Source: an uncultured Ruminococcus sp.
Lineage (GTDB): Bacteria; Bacillota; Clostridia; Oscillospirales; Acutalibacteraceae
DNA length: 64,000 nt
Direction of reading: 5' to 3'
Assembly (NCBI GenBank): GCA_902793125.1
Contig: CADBCC010000002.1
Location: forward strand, 42,079-106,078
In this document: in pieces, positions 33,651 to 43,900 of the stretch
How positions within the stretch are numbered: the first letter of the stretch is position 1
Layout of the letters: the number at the start of each line of letters is the position of its first letter
Position numbers and translations under genes: made by a program
Notes under the pieces: generated by a model
Seen by the model: the letters and a program-made list of their open reading frames with translations, nothing else
The model's database searches: none
Told to the model about the DNA's origin: nothing

Positions 33651-35614
33651 ACGCTTTCACCTCCCTCGGAATCGGAGGCTGTTGAAGTTTTCTGGAACTT
33701 TTCAATCCCCGCCATATCAACCGTAGTTTTTCCTATTTCGCTGAGTTCCTCGTAGCGGGGGATAGAGCCTACAACATTTTCAACAAGGTAATCCATATTA
33801 ATAATCTGGTCAAGGCTCAGCGACTTCTGAGTTTCTCCGATTTCTTTACCGCTCTGCGTAATAAGCGGAGTTAAAAACGGAATACAAACGTCATTCTTAA
33901 TGCTTTCTTTAAGCAGGTCGCAAAGTCTTTTTGACGCCATCGCAAGAGACTGTGAGTACACAACGTCAACAACGCCCGCGGACAATCCCAAAAAGTAGTT
34001 AAGCGCTTTATTGCTGCTTTCGTATTCGGATTTAAGAGTTTTACTGAAAACGCGCTTGAGAATTTCCTCGTAATATACGCCCCATCTCCAGACGGGATAG
34101 GCGATAGACTCTGTCTTTCCGCCGCTTATATGAGAAAGCCCGTAGCTGTTTCTGTCGTCATTCAAAAATCGCGCCGTATCCTGGGAAGATATATACTTAG
34201 CGCCTAATTCTCTAAGTGCCAAATCTGCTTCCTTAGCGCCTTTAACCGAAGACCATTCAAGGTAAACCTTTGAGCGCGGATTAGTCATCTGCGCGCCGAG
34301 AGCGAAAGCGTTGATTTGTGCAATCTGACCGTAAATAGGGTAGTCGCATACATATCCTAATTTTCCGCTTTCGGTGAGCGAACCCGCAAGCGCGCCTAAT
34401 ATAAACTTCGCTTCATACATTCTTGTGTAGTAGGTTCTGATGTAGCGGTGGGATTTGTTAAGCGAGCAGTTCATAATTATTTTATCGGGATGCTCAACAG
34501 CGGCTCTTAAACTTTCGGGCAATAGCCTCGGAGTGGTCGTAAAGATAATATCGCTTTTATCTTTAACAGCGTCCTCAATAGCCTGCATACGGTCGCCGTC
34601 TTTAGCTATAATATACGCTTTGGTTTTAATTTTATCCTCAAAAACCTGCTGTACGTATTTACGGCCTTTTTCGTGTTCGTGAATCCATCCCGAGCTTTCG
34701 GGCGTGCCGTCGTATACAAACGCGACTTTAAGTACGGGAGAGCTTATTACAGGCATTACGGGAAGCACCTTTGAAAGCACGCTCTGCTTTTTTTCTTCGG
34801 TAGGGTCAAGCTTAATTTCAATCGGTTCCTCGTCCTGCTGCAAAGCGACATCCTCCCACATTTTAGCGAGATTCTTTTTAATTTCCGAGTCGTCTTCTTT
34901 TTTCAGCTTATCGTAGCCGTAAACTTTAATATATCTTAGTAAAGCGTCGCCGATTGTCGAATTCAGCTTATCTCCGCCTTTGGATTTATACGCCTTTCTG
35001 AAGTGATAATAAACGGAAGAAAATTCTTTCTGTTCATCCTCACTCCAGCTTTCGTCGGCGTCTTTACCGAGAGCTTTTTGCAGTTCGGCGTAGCTTTTCT
35101 TTTCGCTGAACTCGAGGAAATTAATCTTGCTGAGTTTATTAAAATTCAGATATTCGTAGTAAATCTCAACTTCTTCTTCGCCTGTTCTTTCAGGCAAAAT
35201 CCTCGTAACATTTGCTGTAATACTATCCGCTTTAAAGAACTTCAGCACGCTTACGCGTTTATTGCCTTCCTCGACATAAAAGCGGTTCATATATTCGTAA
35301 ACCTTAATCGGGTCGTGGATTCCCTCGTTTAAATGAGCGTCGCAAAGGCGCGACCATTTTACGGCGAATTCTGTGTCTTCCTCAAGAATCGGCATAAAGT
35401 TTGCCGCGAAAGCGTTTGACCTGCCTTTGGTTTTTGTGCCCACAATATGGTCGAGCGGAATCTGAACCAAACCGAGTTCAATACCCGTGGACGTGGTTTT
35501 CTTCGAAAGGAACTCGTCCAAAACCGGCAAAAACGGCGATTCGCCTTTAGCGATACACGAGCGGTATTCTTTCTGAGCTGCTTTTAACGCCTCTTTGTAA
35601 TATGATTCCGGCAT
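33647..35614 (-). CDS. ParB-like/BMP (PnrA/Med-type) fusion protein without signal peptide
   Basis: A 655-residue cytoplasmic protein. Residues about 40-150 resemble a ParB/sulfiredoxin-like fold: LVQIPLDHIVGTKTKGRSN, then MNRFYVEEGNKRVSVLKFF, where GNKR is the position of the ParB GxRR-type motif. A helical linker leads to about residue 290. From about 297 (LKVAFVYDGTPESSGWIHEHEKGRKYV) to the end there is a BMP-family periplasmic-binding-like domain, with IIFTTTPRLLPESLRAAVEHP, YYTRMYEAKFILGALAGSL and a NxxALG-like QINAFALGAQ. BMP proteins are normally exported nucleoside-binding lipoproteins; here there is no signal, lipobox or transporter genes. AAGGAGGG precedes the ATG. It is coupled to the metallophosphoesterase. 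The function is unknown; an intracellular nucleoside sensor is one guess. Confidence 0.75.
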   Translation of the reverse strand: MPESYYKEALKAAQKEYRSCIAKGESPFLPVLDEFLSKKTTSTGIELGLVQIPLDHIVGTKTKGRSNAFAANFMPILEEDTEFAVKWSRLCDAHLNEGIHDPIKVYEYMNRFYVEEGNKRVSVLKFFKADSITANVTRILPERTGEEEVEIYYEYLNFNKLSKINFLEFSEKKSYAELQKALGKDADESWSEDEQKEFSSVYYHFRKAYKSKGGDKLNSTIGDALLRYIKVYGYDKLKKEDDSEIKKNLAKMWEDVALQQDEEPIEIKLDPTEEKKQSVLSKVLPVMPVISSPVLKVAFVYDGTPESSGWIHEHEKGRKYVQQVFEDKIKTKAYIIAKDGDRMQAIEDAVKDKSDIIFTTTPRLLPESLRAAVEHPDKIIMNCSLNKSHRYIRTYYTRMYEAKFILGALAGSLTESGKLGYVCDYPIYGQIAQINAFALGAQMTNPRSKVYLEWSSVKGAKEADLALRELGAKYISSQDTARFLNDDRNSYGLSHISGGKTESIAYPVWRWGVYYEEILKRVFSKTLKSEYESSNKALNYFLGLSAGVVDVVYSQSLAMASKRLCDLLKESIKNDVCIPFLTPLITQSGKEIGETQKSLSLDQIINMDYLVENVVGSIPRYEELSEIGKTTVDMAGIEKFQKTSTASDSEGGESV

Positions 35615-35644
35615 AATCGTCCCTCCTTAAATCACTATATAAAC

Positions 35645-35673
35645 AGTATAATACAAAAGCGTTTTAATGTCTA
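35645..35673 (-). promoter_or_regulatory. Promoter of the BMP-fusion/metallophosphoesterase operon
   Basis: On the minus strand TAGACA (35673-35668), 17 bp, TATACT (35650-35645). Confidence 0.65.
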
Positions 35674-35703
35674 TATTTTGTAGGAAATTCTAAAGTATGT
35701 TTA

Positions 35704-35732
35704 TTGACTTTAAAAAAATAATATATTATAAT
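35704..35732 (+). promoter_or_regulatory. Promoter of the lysine-rich Big_2 protein gene
   Basis: TTGACT (35704-35709), 17 bp, TATAAT (35727-35732). Confidence 0.75.
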
Positions 35733-35762
35733 GTTATGGCTAAAAAGGAATGAGGTAATTTA

Positions 35763-36824
35763 ATGAAAAAATTCAGGAAATCATTATGTGTAATTCTAAC
35801 GTGTCTTATGCTTTTGAGCGTTGCGGCGGTTGCACCCGCAAGCGTGTCCGCGGCAAAAACCAAGACGGCAAAAAAGACTTCTTCCGCCCAGAAAAAGTCC
35901 AAAAAGTCTAAAAAGGTAAAATATAAGCTCAATAAGAAAAAGATTTCAATTGTAAGAGGAAATACCTATAAGCTTAAGCTGAAGAAAGCCAAGGCTAAAA
36001 AGGTTAAATGGAAAACTTCCAAAAAGTCCGTAGCTACGGTAAAAAACGGTAAAGTTACCGCGTTAAAGGCGGGGAAGACGACCGTTACCGCTAAATACAA
36101 GGGTAAGAAATATAAATGCAAAGTAACCGTTAACCCCAAAGTCACTTCGTTAAATAAATCTTTTAACTGTTATGTTAAAGATACAAAACGGCTTGTTTTA
36201 AAAAGCAAAGGAGTAGCGTCCAACGCTAAGTCCTGGGCGTCCTCAAATTCAAAAGTCGCATCAATCAGCGCAAAAGGTGTTATAACCGGAAAAACTCCCG
36301 GAAGCGCTACAATTACAGCTACGAAGAACAACGGCGATAAGTTGAGAGTAAAGGTTATTGTTCTTAATCCGTATTCTGCTCTTAAGAATTATATAAACAC
36401 CAAGGGCAAAACCGGCGCCGACGGAAACCGCTTTATATCCTATACTTTGGCAACTTCGACATTCACAATTATCCACAACAAAGGCAAAAATACTTTCGAG
36501 TTTATTTCCGAGAATAAGAGCGCTTCCGAAACCGAAAGAATAACTATGACTTTTAACGCCGATAATACGGGCACGCCCTCTGTAACGTCAAAATGCACAA
36601 GCAACGCTTATGAAACAACAATCTTCAGCGCTCGGGCGAGCATAGCTCCCGCGGTGTATTCAGCAAGCTCAAATTTAAGCTTTAATGTTGAAACGGGAAA
36701 CGCCGATAACGTAATAAAACACAGCAACTCAATGCTTCATAAAGCGTTTGAAAACTGGAGCAAAATGCTGAATGATGATCTCGATATGAATATGTGCGCT
36801 CTCGGATTCGCGAATTATAAATAA
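35763..36824 (+). CDS. Secreted protein with two Big_2 domains
   Basis: A 353-residue exported protein. The signal peptide MKKFRKSLCVILTCLMLLSV... ends near SVSAAKT (about residue 31) and is followed by a very basic Lys/Ser/Thr linker (KKTSSAQKKSKKSKKVKYK). Two Ig-like group 2 domains follow: about 55-122 (KISIVRGNTYKLKLKKAK...VTALKAGKTTVTAKYKGKKYKCKVTV) and about 125-200 (WASSNSKVASISAKGVITGKTPGSATITAT). The C-terminal 150 residues (TLATSTFTIIHNKGKNTFEF) belong to no family I know. There is no sortase or dockerin signal. AATGAGG precedes the ATG. It is one of several similar single-gene units here. Confidence 0.82.
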   Translation: MKKFRKSLCVILTCLMLLSVAAVAPASVSAAKTKTAKKTSSAQKKSKKSKKVKYKLNKKKISIVRGNTYKLKLKKAKAKKVKWKTSKKSVATVKNGKVTALKAGKTTVTAKYKGKKYKCKVTVNPKVTSLNKSFNCYVKDTKRLVLKSKGVASNAKSWASSNSKVASISAKGVITGKTPGSATITATKNNGDKLRVKVIVLNPYSALKNYINTKGKTGADGNRFISYTLATSTFTIIHNKGKNTFEFISENKSASETERITMTFNADNTGTPSVTSKCTSNAYETTIFSARASIAPAVYSASSNLSFNVETGNADNVIKHSNSMLHKAFENWSKMLNDDLDMNMCALGFANYK

Positions 36825-36833
36825 AAGCAGTAG

Positions 36834-36858
36834 AAACCGCCGTTAAGGCGGTTTTTTT
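36834..36858 (+). terminator. Terminator after the Big_2 protein gene
   Basis: AAACCGCC-GTTAA-GGCGGTTT followed by TTTT. Confidence 0.85.
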
Positions 36859-37091
36859 ACTTAAATCTAAACTATATTATACATATTAATACTATATTCA
36901 ATTGTGCAAATCGCACAATATGATAGTGTTTACTTTGTTCACCATGCTGAATTTTTAAAATATATTCCAAAATTCTTTAAACGACTTGAAAAAAAACGGT
37001 ACTTTGTGTTATTATATTACAGTAAATAATTATGGGTAAAAGTATAGTTATATTCTTTTATAGATTACCCGAAAGAAGATTTTTAAACATT

Positions 37092-37589
37092 ATGAAAAGA
37101 ATAATTACAGTAACGGTTTTAGTATTATTTATTATCTCGCTTTTAGCGGGGTGCTCCTGCGCGTCAGGCGACAGCGCCTCCAAAAAGCAAAAAGCGGCGT
37201 CCTCGTCCAAAGCCGAAGAAACCCTCGAACTTATCGAAACCACCCCCGAAGGCGGTACGGTTGAAAAAGACTCCGAAGGCAATACGGTAACTAAGGATAA
37301 GGACGGAAATATTAAATCCGTAAAAGATAAAAACGGCAGAGCCTTAAACGTAGGGGAGTATATTAAATCCCATCCTTCCGTAAAAAGCGGAAACTCAAAA
37401 TCTTCTCCCAAAAAGTCATCCGAAAGCAAATCGAATAATAAAAGCAAAAAAACTTCTTCAAAAACCAAATCAGGTAAAACCACAAGCTCAAAAAAGGGCA
37501 AAAAAAGCGATGAGGTAGAAGAAGAAAAAATCCCTCAGGTCACCTTAGCCGGTCCCGAAGACCACTACGACGAGGAAGTGGATTTTTAA
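37092..37589 (+). CDS. Small lipoprotein with Lys/Ser-rich low-complexity region
   Basis: A 165-residue predicted lipoprotein. The signal MKRIITVTVLVLFIISLLAGC has the lipobox LLAGC with the modified cysteine at 21. Then comes an acidic stretch (EETLELIETTPEGGTVEKD) with EGNTVTKDKDGNIKSVKDKNG, and a long Ser/Lys/Thr-rich segment (about 95-140) like a wall-spanning linker, ending in an acidic tail. ATG 37092 is preferred over 37032, since only this gives the signal peptide at the N-terminus. The ribosome site is weak (GAAAGAAG). It precedes the giant surface-protein gene but is separated from it by two repeat-like elements. Function unknown. Confidence 0.75.
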   Translation: MKRIITVTVLVLFIISLLAGCSCASGDSASKKQKAASSSKAEETLELIETTPEGGTVEKDSEGNTVTKDKDGNIKSVKDKNGRALNVGEYIKSHPSVKSGNSKSSPKKSSESKSNNKSKKTSSKTKSGKTTSSKKGKKSDEVEEEKIPQVTLAGPEDHYDEEVDF

Positions 37590-37600
37590 ATCAGGAAATT

Positions 37601-37740
37601 ATGTAAGTAAATTTTTGCCGAGGTGAAAACCAATCTCCGCAGACGAAGCGGAAAAGCTGCTTCGTGCGTAAATGCGCTGTATCGGTTTTATCACGTAGGT
37701 CAGACGCGAAAGCTGAAGCGAAAACCCTTACTTGCAACTT
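37601..37740. repeat. Nested palindromic element, possibly a structured RNA
   Basis: Three nested pairings are visible. AAGTAA (37605) pairs with TTACTT (37728), GTGAAAACCAAT (37623) with ATCGGTTTTATCAC (37681), and an internal hairpin forms from CGCAGACGAAGC (37638) and GCTGCTTCGTGCG (37656). There is no open frame. It lies directly before a MITE-like repeat in the 367-bp gap upstream of the giant gene. A mobile-element relic and a noncoding RNA are both possible. Confidence 0.4.
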
Positions 37741-37745
37741 CAATA

Positions 37746-37920
37746 TAATTAACAATTAACGATGAAAAATTAACAGTTTAGGTCGTGAAGAAAATTCTTC
37801 TAAAAAAAGGCGATTATCGCCCGACCGGAAACTTATTATGTCGGGATACCGCGAAAAATAATAATCCGCGCTGTCTTCCCGTCATTAACTGTTAATCGCT
37901 AATTGCTAATCGTTAATTGA
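37746..37920. repeat. MITE-like element, second copy
   Basis: The left end AATTAACAATTAACG... then AACAGTTTAGGTCGTGAAGA is mirrored by the right end CTGTCTTCCCGTCATTAACT then GTTAATCGCTAATTG. It is related to the element at 9270-9473, and its right end is like the half copy at 3762-3816. It lies just upstream of the ribosome site of the giant gene, together with a short hairpin GCGGGC-AA-AGCCCGC (37923-37937). Confidence 0.6.
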
Positions 37921-37956
37921 ATGCGGGCAAAGCCCGCGGAATGGAGGTTATAATTT

Positions 37957-40900
37957 ATGAAAACGAAACTAAAACGATTTTCTAAGCGTTCATTAGCTAT
38001 GCTTTTATCATTATTAATGATGTTATCGGTACTTAGCGTTGGTTCGATTATTACTACAGCTGCCGCCGATACAATCACACTGTATTATCAAAAAGATATG
38101 CCTAGTGGTAACTACAGTGCATCAAGTTCAATAGCAATGACTCAGTCAGCAAAGAATACATCTAAGTATTATGCATCTGTTTCCCTTCAGAATGGATCCT
38201 ATGGTTTTTATGTTAAATGGGGCAATAATTACTATAAAGTTAATGCTACTGCGACAACTGATCAAGACGTTCTTTTATATAATTACGGCTCAACTAATTA
38301 TGGTAACTCAAATCATCGTGTGACTTACTCTACAGGAGCGGCAACAAATTTTACTTTTACGTTTGATACGAGCAATAATAAAATTGCTGTGCGTCCTAGG
38401 GATACAACTACGGTCAAGATGGCTTGGAGTACAGCGAGCGGTCATGATGGTGACTGGAATTTAGGTACATACGATACAATGACACACACCAGTAATGGCT
38501 TATATACTAAAGACCTTTCTTTGACTGCCGTTAAGCATTATATGTTTATCCAGACTAATAACACGAATTACTATAAGTCTTCTAATACTTTAACTCAAAA
38601 TAGTACTGATTCTGGTAAAGTAGCAAAAATGTATTATTATGGTACTAATAATTATGGTGGTTCGGGGGATAAAGTTAATTTTACTCCGAATCCTGCTGGT
38701 AAGTATCGTTTTACATATGATATTAAAGACCAAACCGTTACAATGTATAGGTTATATGATGTAACGTATAACAAAGGTACTGCACCTTCGGGTGGCGGTA
38801 CTATCAGCGGAACTGTGCCGTCAGCACAGTTAAAAGTACACGGTACAAATTTAACACTGCAGACTAACGCCTTTACATCTTCAGGATACACACAGAGTGG
38901 TTGGGCGACTTCTGACGGTGGTTCACGGGCATATACTTCTGGTGCGACTTATTCAACAAACAGCGGTTTAACTCTTTATCCTTACTGGTCTGAAAACACT
39001 TATTCTGTTACCTTTACTAAAAAGTTAGGTTCGGCTGCGGCGACAAATATTACAACTAAGAGCGCCGGTGTAACTACAAAAGCAAGTTATACAGCTCCCG
39101 CAGAAACCGGTTATAACTTTACGGGTTGGACAATTACATCCGGCTCAGCTAACGCTTCTAACGTAACAGGTACAGAGTCCGCTTCGGATACTACGGTTTC
39201 GTTAAACGCGAGCGGCGCGGTTACAGTACAGGCTAACTACGAAGAAGCCGGTACCTGTGCAATTACAGCAAAGAAAACTAATTCTTCGGGCGCGGTATTA
39301 AGCGGCAACACAGAGTCTATGACTATCGGCTCCAACATGACAGTTTATGCCGAGGGTAACTCTTATCATTCCAGCGGCAATTTTAGTGTTTCGAGTAGCA
39401 ATTCGTCAGTTGCTTCCGTAAGCTCTGCTACAGTAGCTAAAAACGGTACATTTACTGTAAGTGCTAAAAGCGCTGGATCGGCTACAATTACAATTTCCTG
39501 TCCCGCTGACAGCAAGAGTACTACATTTGATGTAACTGTAAGCAAATCTGACCTCGCCGCTACATTCTCATCGGCTGACCATGTGTATGTCCTTAAAGGT
39601 GATAACACACAGTCTATGGGTTATACAGCAACACCTTCGGTTTCCAGCGTATCGTATTCGTCGGGCAACACAAGCATAGCTACGGTTAATTCGACTACAG
39701 GCGCGGTTACACCCGTTGCGGCAGGTACCGTGACTATGACTGTTACCGCCACATTCACTAACGGTGGTACAGATACGGCGACAAAGGATATAAAGGTTCA
39801 GGCTCCGACTCTTACGGTTAGTTCGAATACTCTCGCGCTTGATTATACTTCTAATTCAACAAACGCGGGAAGTGATTATAAAGGTACAAATACATTTACG
39901 GTTACAACGAACGGTAATAACCCGGCGTATAATCCTGTTACCAGTATTACTGTTGTATCAAATGACACAAATATCGTTACCGTCAATAAAGCAACTATTA
40001 CATCCACAAGCGCGGAAACCGTAACAGCAACAGCTAAGGCTGTCGGTTCAACTAATATCGTTGTTAAGTATTTTATTAACGGTACAGAAGTAACTTCATT
40101 AAGAAAAACAATTGCGGTTACCGTATCTGCTTACGACGTAAATATGACTATTTACGCAAGTCCGCAAACTAATATTGGTACAGGTTCAGGTCAATGGAAC
40201 GGAGTATATTTCATACCTACAGGCGGCAGCGGCGGAACCGCTATGACTAAGATTGGTACAGATAACAGCGGTAGCAAACCTGTTTACGCATTAAATATTA
40301 CAAAGAAACAGTTTACTGACGGTTTCTATTTTGGTCAGGCAGCTGCTATAAATACAGATAGTAAGCGTAATACACCTAAACAGACAGGTTCGGATACTAC
40401 TAAAAACTATTATAAAATAACAGATGCCGGTAGTGGCGGCGCATGGCACGCCGGCGGTTCGGTAGCTAAATCAGCTATTACAATTACAAAGCCTTCAATT
40501 TCTGCTAAATCAAATGAAACACTGAACGCGGGCGCGACTAAAACAGCTACAGCTCCTACAGTTTCAGGAAGCGTATCAAGCTATCTTTGGACTTCGGGTA
40601 CTGCATCTGTTGCGACAATTTCAGGAACAGGCGCGACACCTACAATTACAGGTGTATCAAACGGTTCCTCGGCGTCAACAGTACGCGCGTTCATCCCGCT
40701 TGCAAATACAGGTATTACATTCAGCTCGCTTGAAACATCCAGCTCAGCTGCTTATGATTATATCGCGTCTAACGCCCAGAGCTTTAATATCACGGTTCAG
40801 GATGTAAAACATACTGTTACAGTTGTAGCTGTTTCGAGAGATACCTCAAACGGTACATACACTACAGACGCTTCGGCTATGGCGAGTTCAACAGTAACCC

Positions 40901-43900
40901 CTTCAGGCGGCGTTTCTCATAATGCTACAGCTACAGTAAGCGCTACAGCGGCAAGCGGATATCAACTTATTGGTTACTATTCTGCTGCAACCGGCGGCAC
41001 ACAGTATACCAACGGCAATTTAGGCGCTGTAACAAGCGATATGACTGTATATGCTCGTTTTGAGAAAAAATATACTTTAACAATAAACAAAGGCTCCAAT
41101 AACGGAACTGTAAGTCCGGCGTCTATGGTAGTTTACGCTGCAGTTAAACCCGGAAATATTTCCGTTACTGTAAATAGCGGTTATCGCATTGACTGGGCTA
41201 ATTCAACTAATCTTTCAAAATATTACAATCAGCCTGCTTCTTTAGTAGGTAATGTAACATTAACAGCAAAAGAAGTTGCTAATATCAACTCAGCTGATAT
41301 GGTCAATAAGACTATAACTATTGCATTTGAGGAAGTTACACCTGTTGTAAACTTTACCTCTTATAAGACTGACGACAACTCAACCTATGTTGCCGGCGGC
41401 GGAGAGCTTACAGCTACATATTCTACCGGAAGCGGCGGCGGAGTATCGCCGACTCCCGATCCCCAGGCTCCCGCAAGATATCTCTGGCGAAACACTACAA
41501 ACAGTGAAAACCCCACAAATTTCGGAAACTGTATTACAATGTCAGCAGATACAAGCGGAAACTATTACGCAAGCTTTAATCCCGGCAGCAGCAATTTCTA
41601 TTTCAATATCAACGACAGCTCCTCAAGCGCTACAAGCGGTTCACAGAAGCTTAACAGCTCAACTTCCTGTGATAAAGGTTCCGGTATTGCTGACTGGTCG
41701 ACTGTTGGTAACTATTATGCCGACGGTACAACATACTATATCGGTAAAGGTTACTTAGACAGCGGCTCAACTTTATATGTGAAGTTTGATCCTTCAGCAA
41801 ATAAAATTACTTTACAGAACTCGGCGTTCTCATATACAGCATCAGGAAGCGGCTCAAGCCAGAGTTCGGGTTCAGGTACATCCGGCGCGGTTGTTTCCGG
41901 CGGAACAGTACCTTACGGTGCTGACGTAACCTTTACTGCTGAAAAGGTTGCTGTAATAAGCGGAAATACTTACGAATTCATTGGCTGGTATTCTACAGCT
42001 CAGCCTGCCGCAAATGAAACAGCGCTTTCTACAAGTCTTACTTATACAAAATCAAGCGTAAATGATGACGTAACTGTTTACGCTCGTTATAAAAAATCAC
42101 TTTACCTTACTTTCTATAACTCTTATGTTCAGGAAGCTAACGGTAAATTCACATTCGTAGCGGCTCCTCCGAGAACAGTTACCGTAGGTTCCGGAAGCTC
42201 TGTAAGAGCTACTTATTCCTACAAGGCAGGTAACGCGGAGCAGCGCGGCGAGGACCATACAAAGAACTCAACATCCGATTACTATGAAGGTAACCGACTC
42301 CTCGTACTCGTGGGTGAAACAGTTACTTTGAAATTCTCAACCCTCGCTTCTTCCGATGCGATTACAGGTATCTTCTTTAACAACGGTATCAGATATACCA
42401 CCGAAACCGAACCCGATAACCTCTATATGAACAGAGTTAATCAGGGTATCGCGGCTCACGGCGGTAACGGTACAGGTACTCTGAAAGATCCGAGCCATCC
42501 TGATCAGGGTTATACCAATGGTGACGATGAGTGGGATTACACCTACTTGCCCGATACCACAATCTATGCCGACGAAGATTATTACGAAGGCGCTACTAAG
42601 ACAACTATCCAAAACAATGCATCAAGTTATATCGGACAATCCGGTATGGACCAGGCTGCTCACACAGTTTCATGGGTAGCAACTCAAAGCTATATGAACA
42701 TTGATATTGAGCTCGGAAGAAAATACCAGCTCCATATCAACGACGATAAGCCCGACGGTATCAGTATTGCTAATATGAACGATGAGGGATACTACTATGG
42801 CGGCGAGATTATTGAGTCTACAACTCCCAACCATACAAACGGACTTAAGATTACATTAGATAATACTACAGATACTACAGGTACATACAGCTTCACAAGC
42901 GCAACTCCTGTATGGAAAGATAAGGACGGAAATACAGTATCCGCTCCCTCGGGAGTTTACGCTAAAGCCTATACTTCCGGTAACGCCGAGACTAACACCC
43001 CCTCAAGTATCCACCACTGGTTAATCTACGGCACAATGCCTCATTCGGATTTATATCTTACTATCCCTGTTGCGAAGAAGTATAATATGAAGCTTTCGAA
43101 TATCGTAGTTTCAGATAACGGCTCAAGCAAGAGAACAATGATTACCGAATGCAGCACTAACAGTACTTCGGCTACAGACTGTATCGGTACTATCTCAGGT
43201 AAGGTTGACGGTACAACTCAGGCTTCACTTACCGATGATGGAACGTACTACACATATCCTAATAATAATTACGCCGGTCACGTAGAGGCTTATACAAGCA
43301 ATACTAACAATAAGTACCTCAACGGCGGTGTTAACAGAAACGGATATAATGTTACAGCAGGTCAGACAGTAACCTATACGTTTAGTTTCAGCAGCGGTAA
43401 AGACGCTGAGTATACGTTCGTAGGTTGGTTTGAGGGTACTTACAATAATGTTTCCAACACTGATTTCTCTTATGACGTAAATTATAATAAGAAGCTTTCC
43501 GGTAAGGAATCCTTCACATTTACTCCTTCTAAGAATACGGTAGTTATCGCTGTTGCTACACGCGATATGTATATCGGCGGTAACTTTACTAAGGACGGCG
43601 CTTATACATCCACAGCTTCCTCGCAGACCTGGTCTAAAAACCGTCCGTTAATGGATTTCGACCCGACTTATGTTAACCCCGAAGATCCTTCTAAGAAGGG
43701 TAGATATACATACACATTTGATACCGTAACAGCTAATACAGAGTATAAGTTCAGATGCTACGATACAGTTGGTACAGGAGCATCGGGACAAGATACAACA
43801 AATCTTAGCGTTTGGAGCCAGTGGAGCGGTTCCGATTACGCTAATGACCCTGATGATATTTTCTACGGTCGTCATAAATATGACGCTGAGTATGGATATT

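Noticed and set aside
40610-41758. Open frames of 60-120 codons inside the giant gene in other frames
   Set aside because: They are explained by the biased Ser/Thr/Ala-rich codon use of the main frame and have no ribosome sites.
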